From assembly GCF_017315735.1 (NCBI RefSeq), contig NZ_JAFLRK010000014.1, positions 1 through 64,000 of the forward strand: a stretch of DNA of 64,000 bases. The letters run 5' to 3'. The DNA is from Paracoccus shandongensis. Lineage in GTDB: Bacteria; Pseudomonadota; Alphaproteobacteria; Rhodobacterales; Rhodobacteraceae. The translations under genes were made by a program, and so were the position numbers. Position 1 is the first letter of the stretch. Each line of letters opens with the position of its first letter. Below are positions 8,797 to 17,635 of the stretch, in pieces. Under the pieces are notes generated by a model. It made no database searches and was not told the DNA's origin. It saw nothing but the letters and a program-made list of their open reading frames with translations.

Positions 8797-11700
8797 CCGG
8801 ACCGCGCTATGCCGAATTGCAGGTGACGTCGCAGTTCAGCTTTCTCAGGGGAGCATCTTCGGCCGAGGAACTGTTCGCCACCGCGGCGGCTCAGGGCTTC
8901 GAGGCGCTTGCCATCACCGATCGCAATTCCCTGGCCGGCATCGTCCGCGCCTGGGAGGCGGCAAAGACCACGAATGTCCGGCTGATCGTCGGCTGCCGCC
9001 TGGATCTGGCTTGCGGCACGTCGCTGCTGGTTTATCCGACCGACAGGGCCGCTTATGCCCGGCTCTGCCGGCTGCTGACCTTGGGCAAAAGCCGCGCCGG
9101 CAAGGGCAAGTGCCATCTGGAATGGTCCGACCTTAATGACTATGCCGAGGGCTTAATCGCCGTGCTGATGCCGGACATGGCGGACGACACCTGCGCGCTC
9201 CGCCTGCGCCGGCTGCACGATGTCTTTGGCGACCGCGCCCATCTGGCCTTGACCCTGCGCCGCCGTCCCAATGACCAGCTGCGGCTGCATGAGCTTTCCA
9301 CCATGGCCGCGCGCCTGCGGGTGCCCACTGTCGTCACCAACGACGTGCTCTATCACGAGCCCGGACGGCGCATCCTGCAGGATGTGGTCACCGCCATCCG
9401 CCACAACACGACCGTCGAAGCCTTGGGCTTTCGCCGCGAGCGCCATGCCGACCGGTATCTGAAGCCGCCCGCCGAGATGCACCGGCTCTTCTCGCGCTAC
9501 CCTGAGGCCCTGGCACGGACCGGGGAGATCGTGTCCCGCTGCCGCTTCTTGCTGGACGAGTTGCGCTACCAATATCCCGAGGAGCGAGACGATCCCTCCC
9601 TCACCCCGCAGGAGACGCTGGCGCGGCTGACCTGGGAGGGCGCGGCGTGTCGCTATCCCGAGGGGGTGCCCGACGAGGTGAAGGCATCTCTGGTCCATGA
9701 GCTGCGCCTGATCGCCAAGCTGGACTATGCGCCCTACTTCCTCACCGTCCACGCCATCGTCCGATTTGCCCGCTCCCGCGGCATCCTCTGCCAGGGCCGC
9801 GGCTCGGCCGCGAACTCCGCGGTCTGCTATGTCCTGGGCATCACCGCCATCGATCCGGGCCGAAACGATCTTCTCTTCGAGCGGTTTGTGTCCGAGGAAC
9901 GCCACGAGCCGCCCGACATCGACGTGGACTTCGAGCACGAGCGCCGCGAGGAGGTGATCCAGTGGGTTTATAAGACCTATGGGCGGGAACGCGCCGCGCT
10001 GTGTGCCACGGTGATCCGCTACCGCGCCAAGGGCGCGCTGCGTGACGTGGGCAAGGCCATGGGCCTGCCTGAGGACCTGATCCAGACGATCTCCGGCCAG
10101 ATCTGGGCCTGGTCCGAGGAGGGCGTCAGCGACGAAGAGATCCGCGAGCTGAACCTGGACCCCACTGACAGGCGTCTGCGGCTGACGCTGGAGCTGGCCC
10201 GGCAGCTCATGGGCTTTCCCCGGCATCTTTCGCAGCACCCGGGCGGGTTTGTGCTGACCCAGGATCGTCTGGATGATCTGGTGCCAATCGAGCCCGCCGC
10301 CATGGAAGACCGGCAGATCATCGAATGGGACAAGGACGACATCGACGCGCTCCGCTTCATGAAGGTCGATGTGCTGGCGCTCGGCATGCTCACCTGCATG
10401 GCCAAGGGACTGGCGCTCATCGAAGCGCACAAGGGCGTCTCCCACGACCTGGCCTCCATCCCGGCCGAGGACCCGCGCACCTATGCGATGATCAGGAAGG
10501 CCGACACGCTCGGCACCTTCCAGATCGAGAGCCGGGCGCAGATGGCCATGCTGCCGCGGCTGAAGCCCAGGACCTACTATGACCTCGTGGTGCAGGTGGC
10601 CATCGTCCGTCCTGGCCCCATCCAGGGCGACATGGTCCACCCCTACCTGCGCAGGCGCGAGGGCAAGGAGCCGGTCGACTATCCCACCTCTGAGCTGGAA
10701 AAGGTTCTGGGCAAGACCCTGGGCGTGCCCCTCTTCCAGGAGCAGGCCATGCGGGTCGCGATCGAGTGCGCGGGCTTCACCCCCGGCGAGGCGGACATGC
10801 TGCGCAAGTCCATGGCCACCTTCAAGTTCACCGGCGGCGTCTCGGCCTTCAAGGACAAGCTTGTCACCGGCATGGTCACCCGCGGCTACGAGCCCGCCTT
10901 CGCCGAGCGCACCTTCCGCCAGCTCGAGGGCTTCGGCTCCTACGGCTTTCCCGAGAGCCATGCCGCCTCCTTCGCGCTCGTGGCCTATGCGAGCGCGTGG
11001 CTGAAGTGCTGGCACCCGGATGCGTTCTGTGCGGCGCTGCTGAACAGCCAGCCCATGGGCTTCTATGCCCCGGCGCAGATCGTCCGGGATGCTCAGGAGC
11101 ACGACGTCGAGATCCGGCCGGTCTGCGTCAATGCCTCCCGCTGGGATTGCACACTGGAGCCGACCGGCAGGCCCGAAGACGAGGGCAGCCGCTTTGCCGT
11201 GCGCCTCGGGCTCCGGATGATCAAGGGTCTGGCCAACGCTCATGCCGCAACCATCATCGCGGACCGGGCGGATCAGCCCTTCGCCTCGGTGGAGGACCTC
11301 TGGCGCCGGGTCCGCGTGCCGATCGCCAGCTTGACCCGCATTGCCGAGGCGGACGGGTTCAGGCCTTCGCTCGGCCTTTCCCGCCGCGCGGCTCTCTGGA
11401 CGCTGAAGGGGCTCGCGCCCGAGGAACTGCCGCTCTTTGCCGCAGCACGGAAAGCGGCAGAGGGGCAGGATGACGACGCAGGAGCGGAAGCAGAGGGGAG
11501 AGAACCGGGCGTTGCCCTCCGGGCGATGACCCTGGGCCGCGAGGTGGTGGAGGACTATGGCCATACCGGCCTCAGCCTGCGCCGGCATCCGGTGTCGTTC
11601 CTGCGCGAGCGCCTGACACAGCGACGCATGGTCACCTGCGCCGAGGCCATGGCCAGCCGGGATCGCCGCTGGTGCGTGACCGCCGGCCTGGTCCTGGTCC

Positions 11701-12095
11701 GGCAGCGGCCCGGGTCGGCCAAGGGGGTGATGTTCATCACGCTGGAGGACGAGACGGGCATCGCCAACCTCGTGGTCTGGACCAAGGTCTTCGAGGCGCA
11801 TCGCCGGATCGTCCTTGGCGCGGGCATGATCGGTGTGCAGGGGCGCATCCAGCGCGAAGGCGAGGTGGTCCACTTCGTGGTGCATCGGATCGAGGATATG
11901 TCGAAGGAACTTTCGAGTGTCGGAGCACGGGGCACCGTGTTTCCCCTGCCCCATGGCCGGGGCGACGAGTTCCACCGTGGTAGTCCGGCTCCGGATCCGC
12001 GCAGTCCGGCACCCGACGGACCCCGGCCGCGCGACATGTTCGTCCGTGACCTGCATCTCGACACGATCCAGGTGAAGGGGCGGGATTTTCGGTGA
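8793..12095 (+). CDS. dnaE2: Error-prone DNA polymerase DnaE2 (ImuC)
   Basis: The 1100-residue C-family polymerase has the DnaE2 length, shorter than replicative DnaE (about 1160). The N-terminal PHP domain begins [18 protein letters not shown]. Palm-domain signatures are [17 protein letters not shown] and [13 protein letters not shown] around residues 372-384, which carries the catalytic aspartates. Further blocks are [46 protein letters not shown] and [14 protein letters not shown]. The C-terminal OB fold is seen at [18 protein letters not shown]. It replicates past lesions in SOS-induced cells with ImuA and ImuB. Last gene of the operon, overlapping imuB by four bases. Confidence 0.97.
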   Translation: MTGPRYAELQVTSQFSFLRGASSAEELFATAAAQGFEALAITDRNSLAGIVRAWEAAKTTNVRLIVGCRLDLACGTSLLVYPTDRAAYARLCRLLTLGKSRAGKGKCHLEWSDLNDYAEGLIAVLMPDMADDTCALRLRRLHDVFGDRAHLALTLRRRPNDQLRLHELSTMAARLRVPTVVTNDVLYHEPGRRILQDVVTAIRHNTTVEALGFRRERHADRYLKPPAEMHRLFSRYPEALARTGEIVSRCRFLLDELRYQYPEERDDPSLTPQETLARLTWEGAACRYPEGVPDEVKASLVHELRLIAKLDYAPYFLTVHAIVRFARSRGILCQGRGSAANSAVCYVLGITAIDPGRNDLLFERFVSEERHEPPDIDVDFEHERREEVIQWVYKTYGRERAALCATVIRYRAKGALRDVGKAMGLPEDLIQTISGQIWAWSEEGVSDEEIRELNLDPTDRRLRLTLELARQLMGFPRHLSQHPGGFVLTQDRLDDLVPIEPAAMEDRQIIEWDKDDIDALRFMKVDVLALGMLTCMAKGLALIEAHKGVSHDLASIPAEDPRTYAMIRKADTLGTFQIESRAQMAMLPRLKPRTYYDLVVQVAIVRPGPIQGDMVHPYLRRREGKEPVDYPTSELEKVLGKTLGVPLFQEQAMRVAIECAGFTPGEADMLRKSMATFKFTGGVSAFKDKLVTGMVTRGYEPAFAERTFRQLEGFGSYGFPESHAASFALVAYASAWLKCWHPDAFCAALLNSQPMGFYAPAQIVRDAQEHDVEIRPVCVNASRWDCTLEPTGRPEDEGSRFAVRLGLRMIKGLANAHAATIIADRADQPFASVEDLWRRVRVPIASLTRIAEADGFRPSLGLSRRAALWTLKGLAPEELPLFAAARKAAEGQDDDAGAEAEGREPGVALRAMTLGREVVEDYGHTGLSLRRHPVSFLRERLTQRRMVTCAEAMASRDRRWCVTAGLVLVRQRPGSAKGVMFITLEDETGIANLVVWTKVFEAHRRIVLGAGMIGVQGRIQREGEVVHFVVHRIEDMSKELSSVGARGTVFPLPHGRGDEFHRGSPAPDPRSPAPDGPRPRDMFVRDLHLDTIQVKGRDFR

Positions 12096-12153
12096 AATCC
12101 TTGGTCGACGTATCCTGTAGACGGGTAGAAGAAAGCATGCAGCAGGGTGCTGA

Positions 12154-12402
12154 CGCAGGCCGTCACCGCCCATCCAAGCCGCGCGGTTGCCCGAGGTCGC
12201 CCGGCCGGCCCCACTGTTTCCACCGGAACGGCCGCGCGACGCCCACCTAACCGACGCGCGCGATGCGATCAACGACCGCTTCGGCACGAAGACGATGGTG
12301 CCGGCGCGCGAGGGCTTCTCCGGTGAAGGGCGCTTGCGCGCCGATCACCGCGTGCCCCTCCATACCACCTGGATCAGCGAGTTGTCGGTCAGACCGATCT
12401 GA
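12154..12402 (+). pseudogene. Remnant of a UmuC-like C-terminus (DUF4113-type)
   Basis: After an in-frame stop at 12151-12153 the plus-strand frame encodes about 82 residues without a good start. The segment RDAHLTDARDAINDRFG, TKTMVPAREGFSG and HRVPLHTTWISEL is what I expect at the C-terminus of UmuC-type polymerase V subunits (DUF4113: alpha helix, then a DPxYTT-like stretch ending in ELPV). Its place directly after the SOS polymerase operon fits a decayed second translesion gene. The 3' end overlaps the convergent regulator gene by 14 bases. Assignment is by eye from a short fragment. Confidence 0.45.
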
Positions 12403-13030
12403 GGCGGGGAGGAGACCCGGCACGTTCGGGCTTGAAGAGTTTTCGGCTGAAGGCTCGCAAAGCCGTTCGCGCGGCCTCATGATCACTTGAACCGGGCGTC
12501 CAGCGGGTCAGAACCCCAAGCATTATCTTGGTGATGACGCCAAAGAGATAAGTATGGCTCATGGCCCGCAGCATGATCAAGTCTTCGTCCGGATCGAGAT
12601 AGCCTTCCTCTCGCGCAAGTTGCATGAGCTTCAGGATGAGATAATGGACCGATCGCTCATACTGCAGAAGGCGAGGATGCGCTTCAAACACGGCGCGGGG
12701 CATTTCCTCAATGAGCCGGAACTCCTGGGGGTACAGATGAGCCCAGTCAATGTACGCAAAGGCAATCTTCTCCAGCTGATCGACCGGCGATGAGCATCCC
12801 GCCATTTGTTGGGTGATCGTATGCAGCAACCGTTGCAAGGCTACATCCGCCATAACCACAAGAAGATGGTCGCGGTCGAAAATAACCGTCTTCAGCTGCT
12901 CTTTCTCAACTCCGAGCGCCTTGGCAATCACTTTCAACCGCGGCAACTTGCCCGTCTCGGAAACGATCTGGCTGGCTGTAGCAATGGCGGCCGACAGCAG
13001 ATGTTGTCCAGGCTGAGGAGTGACACTCAT
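12389..13030 (-). CDS. TetR/AcrR-like transcriptional regulator
   Basis: The protein is 213 residues from ATG 13030; longer in-frame starts exist upstream but add a non-conserved tail. Residues 10-60 fit a TetR helix-turn-helix (AIATASQIVSETG, PRLKVIAKALGVEKEQLKTVIFDRDHLLVVMADVALQRLL). The remainder is an all-helical ligand domain with FAYIDWAHLYPQEFRLIEEMP and YLDPDEDLIMLRAMSHTYLFGVI, typical of the TetR C-terminal WHG-type fold. No target gene is obvious: the neighbour upstream is a long non-coding spacer. Confidence 0.75.
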   Translation of the reverse strand: MSVTPQPGQHLLSAAIATASQIVSETGKLPRLKVIAKALGVEKEQLKTVIFDRDHLLVVMADVALQRLLHTITQQMAGCSSPVDQLEKIAFAYIDWAHLYPQEFRLIEEMPRAVFEAHPRLLQYERSVHYLILKLMQLAREEGYLDPDEDLIMLRAMSHTYLFGVITKIMLGVLTRWTPGSSDHEAARTALRAFSRKLFKPERAGSPPRLRSV

Positions 13031-13373
13031 GACGTTTAATGGCGGATTGAGAGGTATGGCTATTATTTTCGCATAAAGCCTTTCAGGTAAAATCAAAATT
13101 GATGAAAACAGTTATCACGACTTTTGGACTAAAGAGTCCAGGCCAGTTGTCCCCAGATCAAAGGGATGCTCCTGTCGTCTCGGCCGCCCGTCCTAAAGGA
13201 CCGTGATCACGGCTGCGGCCGGCTGCAGCAACCTTGTCCCGAGCCTGGATCCCTGCACCTCCCTTGCAGTCTTTCCCGCGCCGTCCGTCCCGTCCCGAGC
13301 CAGCCTGCAAGGGACGCAACAGGCAGTCAGGCGGTCCAGTTTCAGCCCTTTGGTGACAATCGCTTGCGGGGGT

Positions 13374-13560
13374 AGCCCGGTTGTCCAGCCTCGTGCCGCA
13401 ACGACCTTGGGAGTGGAGGCGGGAGGCCGCAGCAGGCTGTAAGCGAGACCATAGGGATCGAGCGTCAGCCTGTGGTCAACCGGGCGGGCAGCCGGGCCAG
13501 ACCTATCCACAAGGCGGCTCGCGTCCCTTCGCTTTTTGGACAGCGCGTTCCGCTCGCCGC
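13374..13560 (+). repeat. Dispersed structured repeat, copy A
   Basis: This is one of three related segments in the same orientation (copies B at 19225 and C at 21785). Shared blocks, in order, are CCCGGTTGTCCAGCC, GCAGGC, GCGAGAC, TCGAGC, CCTGTGGTCAACCGGGCGGG, TCCACAAGGCGG and CCCTTCGCTT. The first and fifth blocks are inverted relative to each other (GCCCGGTTG and CAACCGGGC), so the roughly 110-base segment between them can be closed by a stem of 12 matched pairs in 13. Loop sequences diverge more than the stem arms. Function unknown. Confidence 0.75.
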
Positions 13561-13675
13561 CCTGCAAGGCCCGCCGCCCGTAAAGGGCGGCAGGCTGGAT
13601 AGCTCTGGCCCAAGGCAGGATTATCGGAGACCCCCGCTGTCGCAGGGATCGTATCAAAGGCGCGTGGCCGCGCCT

Positions 13676-13710
13676 GCCGGGGGGATTCGGACAAGCCGAA
13701 CGCCCCCGGC
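13676..13710 (+). repeat. Compound hairpin upstream of DUF3768 gene, copy 1
   Basis: GCCGGGGG (13676-13683) pairs with CCCCCGGC (13703-13710), and inside it TTCGG (13686-13690) pairs with CCGAA (13696-13700) around loop ACAAG. The same arrangement is at 61961-61995 ahead of the other DUF3768 gene. There the third outer pair is A-T instead of C-G and one inner pair is T-G instead of C-G. No T run follows, so it is not an ordinary terminator. Confidence 0.75.
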
Positions 13711-13747
13711 CTTCCTTGGGCCACGCGCGAAGGGCGCGTGTCCGCCT

Positions 13748-13764
13748 GGGAACCGCCGGTTCCC
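13748..13764 (+). repeat. GGGAACC-GCC-GGTTCCC palindrome, copy 1
   Basis: A 7-bp perfect inverted repeat with a GCC centre. The identical 17-base sequence occurs at 62044-62060. In both places it follows the compound hairpin (by 37 and 48 bases) and precedes a DUF3768 gene. It could be a protein operator or an RNA hairpin. Confidence 0.8.
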
Positions 13765-14024
13765 CCGCGCAAGGCCGCGCGCTTGACGGGAGCGAGGGGT
13801 TTCCCCGGCCTTCCTGCGCCTTTGGCTTCGTGCAGACCGGGCGATCCCCCTCCCCTCGCCCCCTACGCGCAACCTTGCGCGGGCCCCCCTCCTGCACTCG
13901 CCGTGAGGCAAGGCTTCAGGAGAGGCGCCGCTTCGCGGTCCTCGCCTGAACCCCCGCCCGATCATCGGGCAGCCCGACCAAGGCACAGACCACGGCGGGA
14001 CCGTTGCAGAAAAAGGAGAACGTG

Positions 14025-14489
14025 ATGAACACCGAAACCCTGAACACCTATGTCTGCGGCTACTGCGCGGCCGAACAGTCGGCCGAAGACGGTCCCTGCA
14101 CCTGCCCCCATTGCGGCCATTTCGGCCCGATGCGGGACTTTCCGACCCGCCAGGTCCTGACCACCGCCCGCCAGAACGACGCCTTCCGTGCGGGCATGGT
14201 CGTGGGCGGATGCCCCTTCCCCGGCAGCGTGGTCGTGACCTCGGGCGTCAGCGACCGGGGCCGGGACTTCGTGACGGGCGCGATCCTTGCCGCTGCCTTC
14301 GACCGGGACTTTTGCGAGGACAACGACCCCTATGGCGACCGCAGCTTCGGCATCGTCACCGTGCAGGGCGAACGGCTCTACTGGAAGATCGACTACTACG
14401 ACGCCGACCAAGAGCAGGGGTCCGACGATCCGAGCGATCCGGGCCGCACCCACCGCGTCCTGACCATCCTCTTTCCGTCCGAATACTGA
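14025..14489 (+). CDS. DUF3768 family protein
   Basis: The 154-residue protein starts at ATG 14025 after a good AAAGGAG site. An N-terminal zinc ribbon is visible (CGYCAAEQ at residues 9-16 and CTCPHCGHFG at 25-34), giving two CxxC pairs. The DUF3768 core follows: RQNDAFRAGMVVGG, VVVTSGVSDRGRDFV, DNDPYGDRSFGIVTVQGERLYWKIDYYD, then TILFPSEY at the end. The family is common on plasmids and integrative elements of Alphaproteobacteria and has no established function. It is the first gene of a backbone block with the ParB-like gene, and a paralogue is at 62318. Confidence 0.88.
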   Translation: MNTETLNTYVCGYCAAEQSAEDGPCTCPHCGHFGPMRDFPTRQVLTTARQNDAFRAGMVVGGCPFPGSVVVTSGVSDRGRDFVTGAILAAAFDRDFCEDNDPYGDRSFGIVTVQGERLYWKIDYYDADQEQGSDDPSDPGRTHRVLTILFPSEY

Positions 14490-14499
14490 CGGGCCCGAG

Positions 14500-14529
14500 A
14501 TCGGCCCGCTCCGCTCCGGGCGGGCCGAT
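14500..14529 (+). promoter_or_regulatory. Intercistronic hairpin after DUF3768
   Basis: ATCGGCCCGC (14500-14509) and GCGGGCCGAT (14520-14529) form a perfect 10-bp stem with a 10-base loop. It lies 10 bases after the DUF3768 stop and has no T run. It may be an mRNA-stabilising or processing hairpin, or a rho-independent terminator of the T-poor type seen in high-GC bacteria. Confidence 0.6.
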
Positions 14530-14567
14530 ACCCCAGAACCCCCAACGAAAGGTCAGGTGAAAACAGC

Positions 14568-14675
14568 ATGATAGAATGGCAAGCCGCCCGTGTCGCGGAA
14601 GCGTGGGCGCTTGTCAGGAAGGGCGACTCCTTTGGCATCGGACGCCGCTTCCTGATCCAGCACAAGGCCATCTGA
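14568..14675 (+). CDS. Possible 35-residue small protein
   Basis: ATG 14568 opens a 35-residue frame (MIEWQAARVAEAWALVRKGD, then SFGIGRRFLIQHKAI) preceded by AGGTGA at a plausible distance. It is amphipathic and basic at the C-terminus. It lies between the DUF3768 hairpin and the ParB-like gene in the same direction. I do not recognise it; composition and position make it plausible but not proven. Confidence 0.4.
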   Translation: MIEWQAARVAEAWALVRKGDSFGIGRRFLIQHKAI

Positions 14676-14749
14676 TGGCCCGTCCTGCCCCCCAAAAGGG
14701 GCAGGACACCCATAACCCGGAACCACCGTTGCACACAAGGAAATCAGCT

Positions 14750-16627
14750 ATGTCCAAGACCAATGTGACCCCGTTCGCCCGCGAGGCCCGCCCCATCGAG
14801 GCCCCCGCCGTCGAGGGTATCCCGCTTCAAGACCTCTACCTGTCCGACATGAACCCGCGTCAGGAAGCCGACCCCGAAGGCATCGCCCTTCTGGCCGACA
14901 GCATCGCCATGATCGGCCTGATCCAGCCTATCGCGGGCTTGCGCGACGAGGCCGGAACGGTGGGCGTCGTGGCCGGTGGCCGCCGCTGGCGCGCGATCAA
15001 GCTGGCGCTTGAGCGCGACCCCGACCTGATCGCCCATCGCCCGGAACTGGCCTTCGTTCCGGTCCGGCTGGCCCCGGATGCCGCCACCGCCCGCGCCTGG
15101 GCGGCGGTCGAGAACACCGCCCGCGAGGATCTGCACCCCGCCGATGAAATCCGCGCCTTCGGACGGATGCGCGAGGGCGGCGCGGACGTGCCGACCATCG
15201 CCCGGACCTTTGGGCTGACCGAGGCGCATGTCTATCGCCGCCTTGCGCTTGCCGCCCTGCCCGCGCCGGTTCTGGATGCGCTCAAGGCAGGCGAGATTAC
15301 CCTTGGCGCGGCCAAGGCGCTCACCGTGGCCGAGGACGAGGCCCTTGCCCTTACCGTTCTGGACCAGATCAGGGGCCGCGAGATCAGCGAACATCGCATC
15401 AAGCAGATGGTGCAGCCCGACGCCATCAACGCCGGAAGCGACCGCCGCGCCCGCTTTGTCGGCATCGACGCTTACCGCGCCGCTGGCGGCAGGATCAGCG
15501 CCGACCTCTTTGCCGACGCGACCCTGTTGCACGACACCGACCTTCTGGACCGGCTGTTTGCCGAGGCGCTGGATGCGGCGGCAGAGGCCATGGAGGCCGA
15601 ATGGGCTTGGACCGAGACGCTGACGGAGGCGTGGGTGCCCTATGGCATGGCGGAGAAGCTGGCCCGGCTCTACCGCATCGAGGGCGAGCTGACCGACGAT
15701 CAGACGGAACGCTACGACGAACTGGCGGAACTGGCCGAGGCCGACGCTCTGGACGAGGACGGGCAGTCCGAACTGGACGCTTTGCAGGCGATCCTCGACG
15801 GCGATTTTTCCGACGAACAGCGCCGGTTCGGTGGCTGGTTCCTCTGCGTCGGACAGGACGGCACGATCAAGACGGAAGGCCCCTATGTCCGGCCCGAGGA
15901 CCGCGCCCGCGCCATCGAGGCTGGGGTGCTGACCGGCCACGCCGCCCGACCGATCGAGGGGACTAAGGCCGATGCGCCCAGATCGCCATACTCCGGGGCG
16001 CTTGTGGCGGACTTGAAGGCCATGCGCACCGCCGCCGTTCAAGGCGCGATGCTCGACAAGCCGGAACTGGCGCTTGACCTTCTGGCCTACACCTTCGCCC
16101 AGAAATGGGGCGGGCCGCTGGCCGTCCGCACGGACGAAAGTCTGATCACGCCCGCGACGGAAACCGGCTTTGTGCCCGATCCGCGTCTGCTTGGCCGCGA
16201 GGACGAAGGCGAGAACGAGAACGCCGCGCCCGATGCTGACCCGTTCGATGCCTTCCGAGCCAAGGGCAAGAAGCACCGCAACGCCGTTCTGTCGTTGGCC
16301 CTCGCCCGCAGCCTCAAATACAGCGACCGCAATCCGATCTTCGCGGCGGTCGAGGCCGAGGCGAAGACTAACATTCGGCAGGTCTGGACACCCACCGCCG
16401 AGAACTTCTTTGCCCGCGTAAACGCCAATTATCTCGACGCGCTGCATCTGGACCTCACCGGCTGCAACCCGCAGGGCAACGGCTTCAAGGCGTTCAAGAG
16501 CCAGAAGAAGGGCGAGAAGGCGGCGGACATGGAACGGCTGTTCCTTGATGCCGACTATCAGGCCGCATGGCGGATCGACGCCGAGAAGAAGGCCCGCATC
16601 GCCGCCTGGGTGCCGGATTGCTTCTGA
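14750..16627 (+). CDS. Large ParB/RepB/Spo0J-type nuclease-domain protein
   Basis: The protein is 625 residues from ATG 14750, roughly twice a typical ParB. Residues 20-110 hold the ParB/Srx domain: IPLQDLYLSDMNPRQEAD, IALLADSIAMIGLIQPI, VVAGGRRWRAIKLA and VENTAREDLHPADEIRAF. A KorB/Spo0J helix-turn-helix follows near 145-190 (TIARTFGLTEAHVYRRLALAALP). The rest is an alpha-helical extension of unknown role with an acidic stretch near residues 310-350. No parA stands beside it and the replicon's ParA is 25 kb away, so a partition role is doubtful. Such giant ParB-like proteins are recurrent backbone genes on rhodobacterial plasmids, perhaps DNA-binding nucleases. Co-oriented with DUF3768 and the 68-residue protein that follows. 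Confidence 0.85.
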   Translation: MSKTNVTPFAREARPIEAPAVEGIPLQDLYLSDMNPRQEADPEGIALLADSIAMIGLIQPIAGLRDEAGTVGVVAGGRRWRAIKLALERDPDLIAHRPELAFVPVRLAPDAATARAWAAVENTAREDLHPADEIRAFGRMREGGADVPTIARTFGLTEAHVYRRLALAALPAPVLDALKAGEITLGAAKALTVAEDEALALTVLDQIRGREISEHRIKQMVQPDAINAGSDRRARFVGIDAYRAAGGRISADLFADATLLHDTDLLDRLFAEALDAAAEAMEAEWAWTETLTEAWVPYGMAEKLARLYRIEGELTDDQTERYDELAELAEADALDEDGQSELDALQAILDGDFSDEQRRFGGWFLCVGQDGTIKTEGPYVRPEDRARAIEAGVLTGHAARPIEGTKADAPRSPYSGALVADLKAMRTAAVQGAMLDKPELALDLLAYTFAQKWGGPLAVRTDESLITPATETGFVPDPRLLGREDEGENENAAPDADPFDAFRAKGKKHRNAVLSLALARSLKYSDRNPIFAAVEAEAKTNIRQVWTPTAENFFARVNANYLDALHLDLTGCNPQGNGFKAFKSQKKGEKAADMERLFLDADYQAAWRIDAEKKARIAAWVPDCF

Positions 16628-16639
16628 TCCGATAGCAAA

Positions 16640-16663
16640 CCGGGGCGGGTCGGCCCGCCCCGG
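16640..16663 (+). promoter_or_regulatory. Intercistronic hairpin after the ParB-like gene
   Basis: CCGGGGCGGG (16640-16649) and CCCGCCCCGG (16654-16663) form a perfect 10-bp stem closed by a TCGG tetraloop. No T run follows and a ribosome binding site with the next gene begins within 25 bases, so partial termination or transcript processing is more likely than a full stop. Confidence 0.6.
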
Positions 16664-16687
16664 TCCACCAACAGGGAGAGTTGCATC

Positions 16688-16894
16688 ATGACCCCACATC
16701 CCATGGGCGATCAAGACCCGACGCCCGAGCAGATCGCGGCGCTGCGGGCCTACCGCGACCGGCACGGCAGACGCTGGAAAAGCCGCCTTCTGGCCGAATG
16801 GCTTTCCGCAACCGGTGAGGAAGGGCCGGACCTGCGCCAGGTGCGCAACATCTTCGGTCCGTCCTGGCTGCTGGATTACCGTCTGCCCGATTGA
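16688..16894 (+). CDS. Small conserved-looking protein of the plasmid backbone
   Basis: A 68-residue protein starts at ATG 16688 behind AGGGAGAG. It is charged and probably helical: PTPEQIAALRAYRDRHG, RRWKSRLLAEWLSATGE, QVRNIFGPSWLLDYRLP. The regular spacing of Trp, Leu and Arg resembles small proteins that accompany ParB-like genes on rhodobacterial plasmids, but I cannot name a family. It is followed by a terminator at 16928. Confidence 0.7.
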   Translation: MTPHPMGDQDPTPEQIAALRAYRDRHGRRWKSRLLAEWLSATGEEGPDLRQVRNIFGPSWLLDYRLPD

Positions 16895-16927
16895 AAACCC
16901 TTTCCTTCCTGCAACGGAGGATCACTC

Positions 16928-16950
16928 GGCCCCGCTTCGGTGGGGCCATT
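16928..16950 (+). terminator. Rho-independent terminator
   Basis: GGCCCCGC (16928-16935), loop TTCG, GTGGGGCC (16940-16947) forms an 8-bp stem with one G-U pair. It is followed by ATTCTTCTT. It closes the DUF3768/ParB-like/small-protein unit. Confidence 0.75.
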
Positions 16951-17055
16951 CTTCTTGCGTGGTCCAGTAGTCCCGCCCGGCCAGGAGCTGCGCCCCTGCC
17001 CGGCCAGGACGTTGCGCTTCTCGCGGAGCCGCTGCGCGGCAGCAGCGTTGAGCCA

Positions 17056-17199
17056 TCATGCCGGGCGCAGCCTGGTGGTTCCTTTCCCGGCCAGTAGCGC
17101 GGAACATGCCGCGTCCGAGGCCGCACCGAAGGGCCGAGGATCATCATGCAGATCGGCCCAGGCATGACCGGTCCAGAATGTCGCGACGTACAGCGTCAT
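17056..17199 (-). CDS. Possible 47-residue protein downstream of vapC
   Basis: On the minus strand ATG 17199 opens MTLYVATFWTGHAWADLHD and 28 more residues. It follows the vapC stop by 10 bases and could be the third gene of that operon. GGAAACAG lies upstream of the start. The opening MTLY is like that of VapB, but no further homology is visible. No family recognised. Confidence 0.35.
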   Translation of the reverse strand: MTLYVATFWTGHAWADLHDDPRPFGAASDAACSALLAGKGTTRLRPA

Positions 17200-17209
17200 G
17201 ACTGTTTCC

Positions 17210-17635
17210 TCACGCCAGATCGGTTTGCGGAAAGTCCGCGCCCTTGTAAAGAAGCGGCACATGGTAGGCTTTCGCGCAGGCATAGGACAGCGCGTCGCCC
17301 AGGTTTAGTTGCGCCGGATGGCCGACCACCTTGCCGTAGATCGACAGGGCTTCGATCGCCGCCTTGCCCATCCCCGTGGTGATGTGCATGTCCTGCGCGT
17401 CGACCGCTGCGAAAAAGCCGTCGACCAGTTCGCCCGCTTGGGCGAAGTCCTCGGCTGTCGCCGGTCCCTTGCCGCGCGCCTGCACGCGGGTCCGAACCAG
17501 GGCAAGCGTGGCCTCGATCCGCACGACCGGCGAGAAACGCAGCGGTCCCCGCGCGACCTCCATCGCCTTCATCAGACCGATTGCTTCCGGTTCGTTCAAC
17601 AGCACCGCCACCACGGCACTCGCGTCCAGAAACAT
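17210..17635 (-). CDS. vapC: VapC-type PIN-domain ribonuclease toxin
   Basis: The protein is 141 residues from ATG 17635, sharing one base with the vapB stop. The PIN-domain acidic residues are visible: Asp in MFLDASAVVAVL, Glu in VVRIEATLAL, and Asp in NLGDALSYACAKAYHVPLLYKG, with KGADF near the end. VapC toxins cut tRNA or rRNA and are neutralised by VapB. A full-length intact toxin suggests a working stability module for the plasmid. Confidence 0.93.
   Translation of the reverse strand: MFLDASAVVAVLLNEPEAIGLMKAMEVARGPLRFSPVVRIEATLALVRTRVQARGKGPATAEDFAQAGELVDGFFAAVDAQDMHITTGMGKAAIEALSIYGKVVGHPAQLNLGDALSYACAKAYHVPLLYKGADFPQTDLA

Larger units (their letters stand above)
13031..14024. other. 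About 1 kb structured non-coding region
   Basis: No gene is convincing in this spacer; open frames here run in several registers because of GC bias. It holds the dispersed repeat copy A (13374-13560), a hairpin CCGCCC/GGGCGG at 13574-13590, a compound hairpin at 13676-13710 and a palindrome at 13748-13764. The last two recur upstream of the second DUF3768 gene. A ribosome binding site (AAAGGAG at 14012-14018) closes the region. Confidence 0.6.

Noticed and set aside
9153..12287. 1044-residue open frame antisense to dnaE2
   Set aside because: It is the GC-driven shadow of a well-conserved polymerase gene. Composition is rich in His, Gly, Arg and Gln with no domain pattern.
13166..13986. Several overlapping frames in the 13-14 kb spacer
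   Set aside because: They overlap in several registers, lack ribosome binding sites and cover hairpins and the dispersed repeat.
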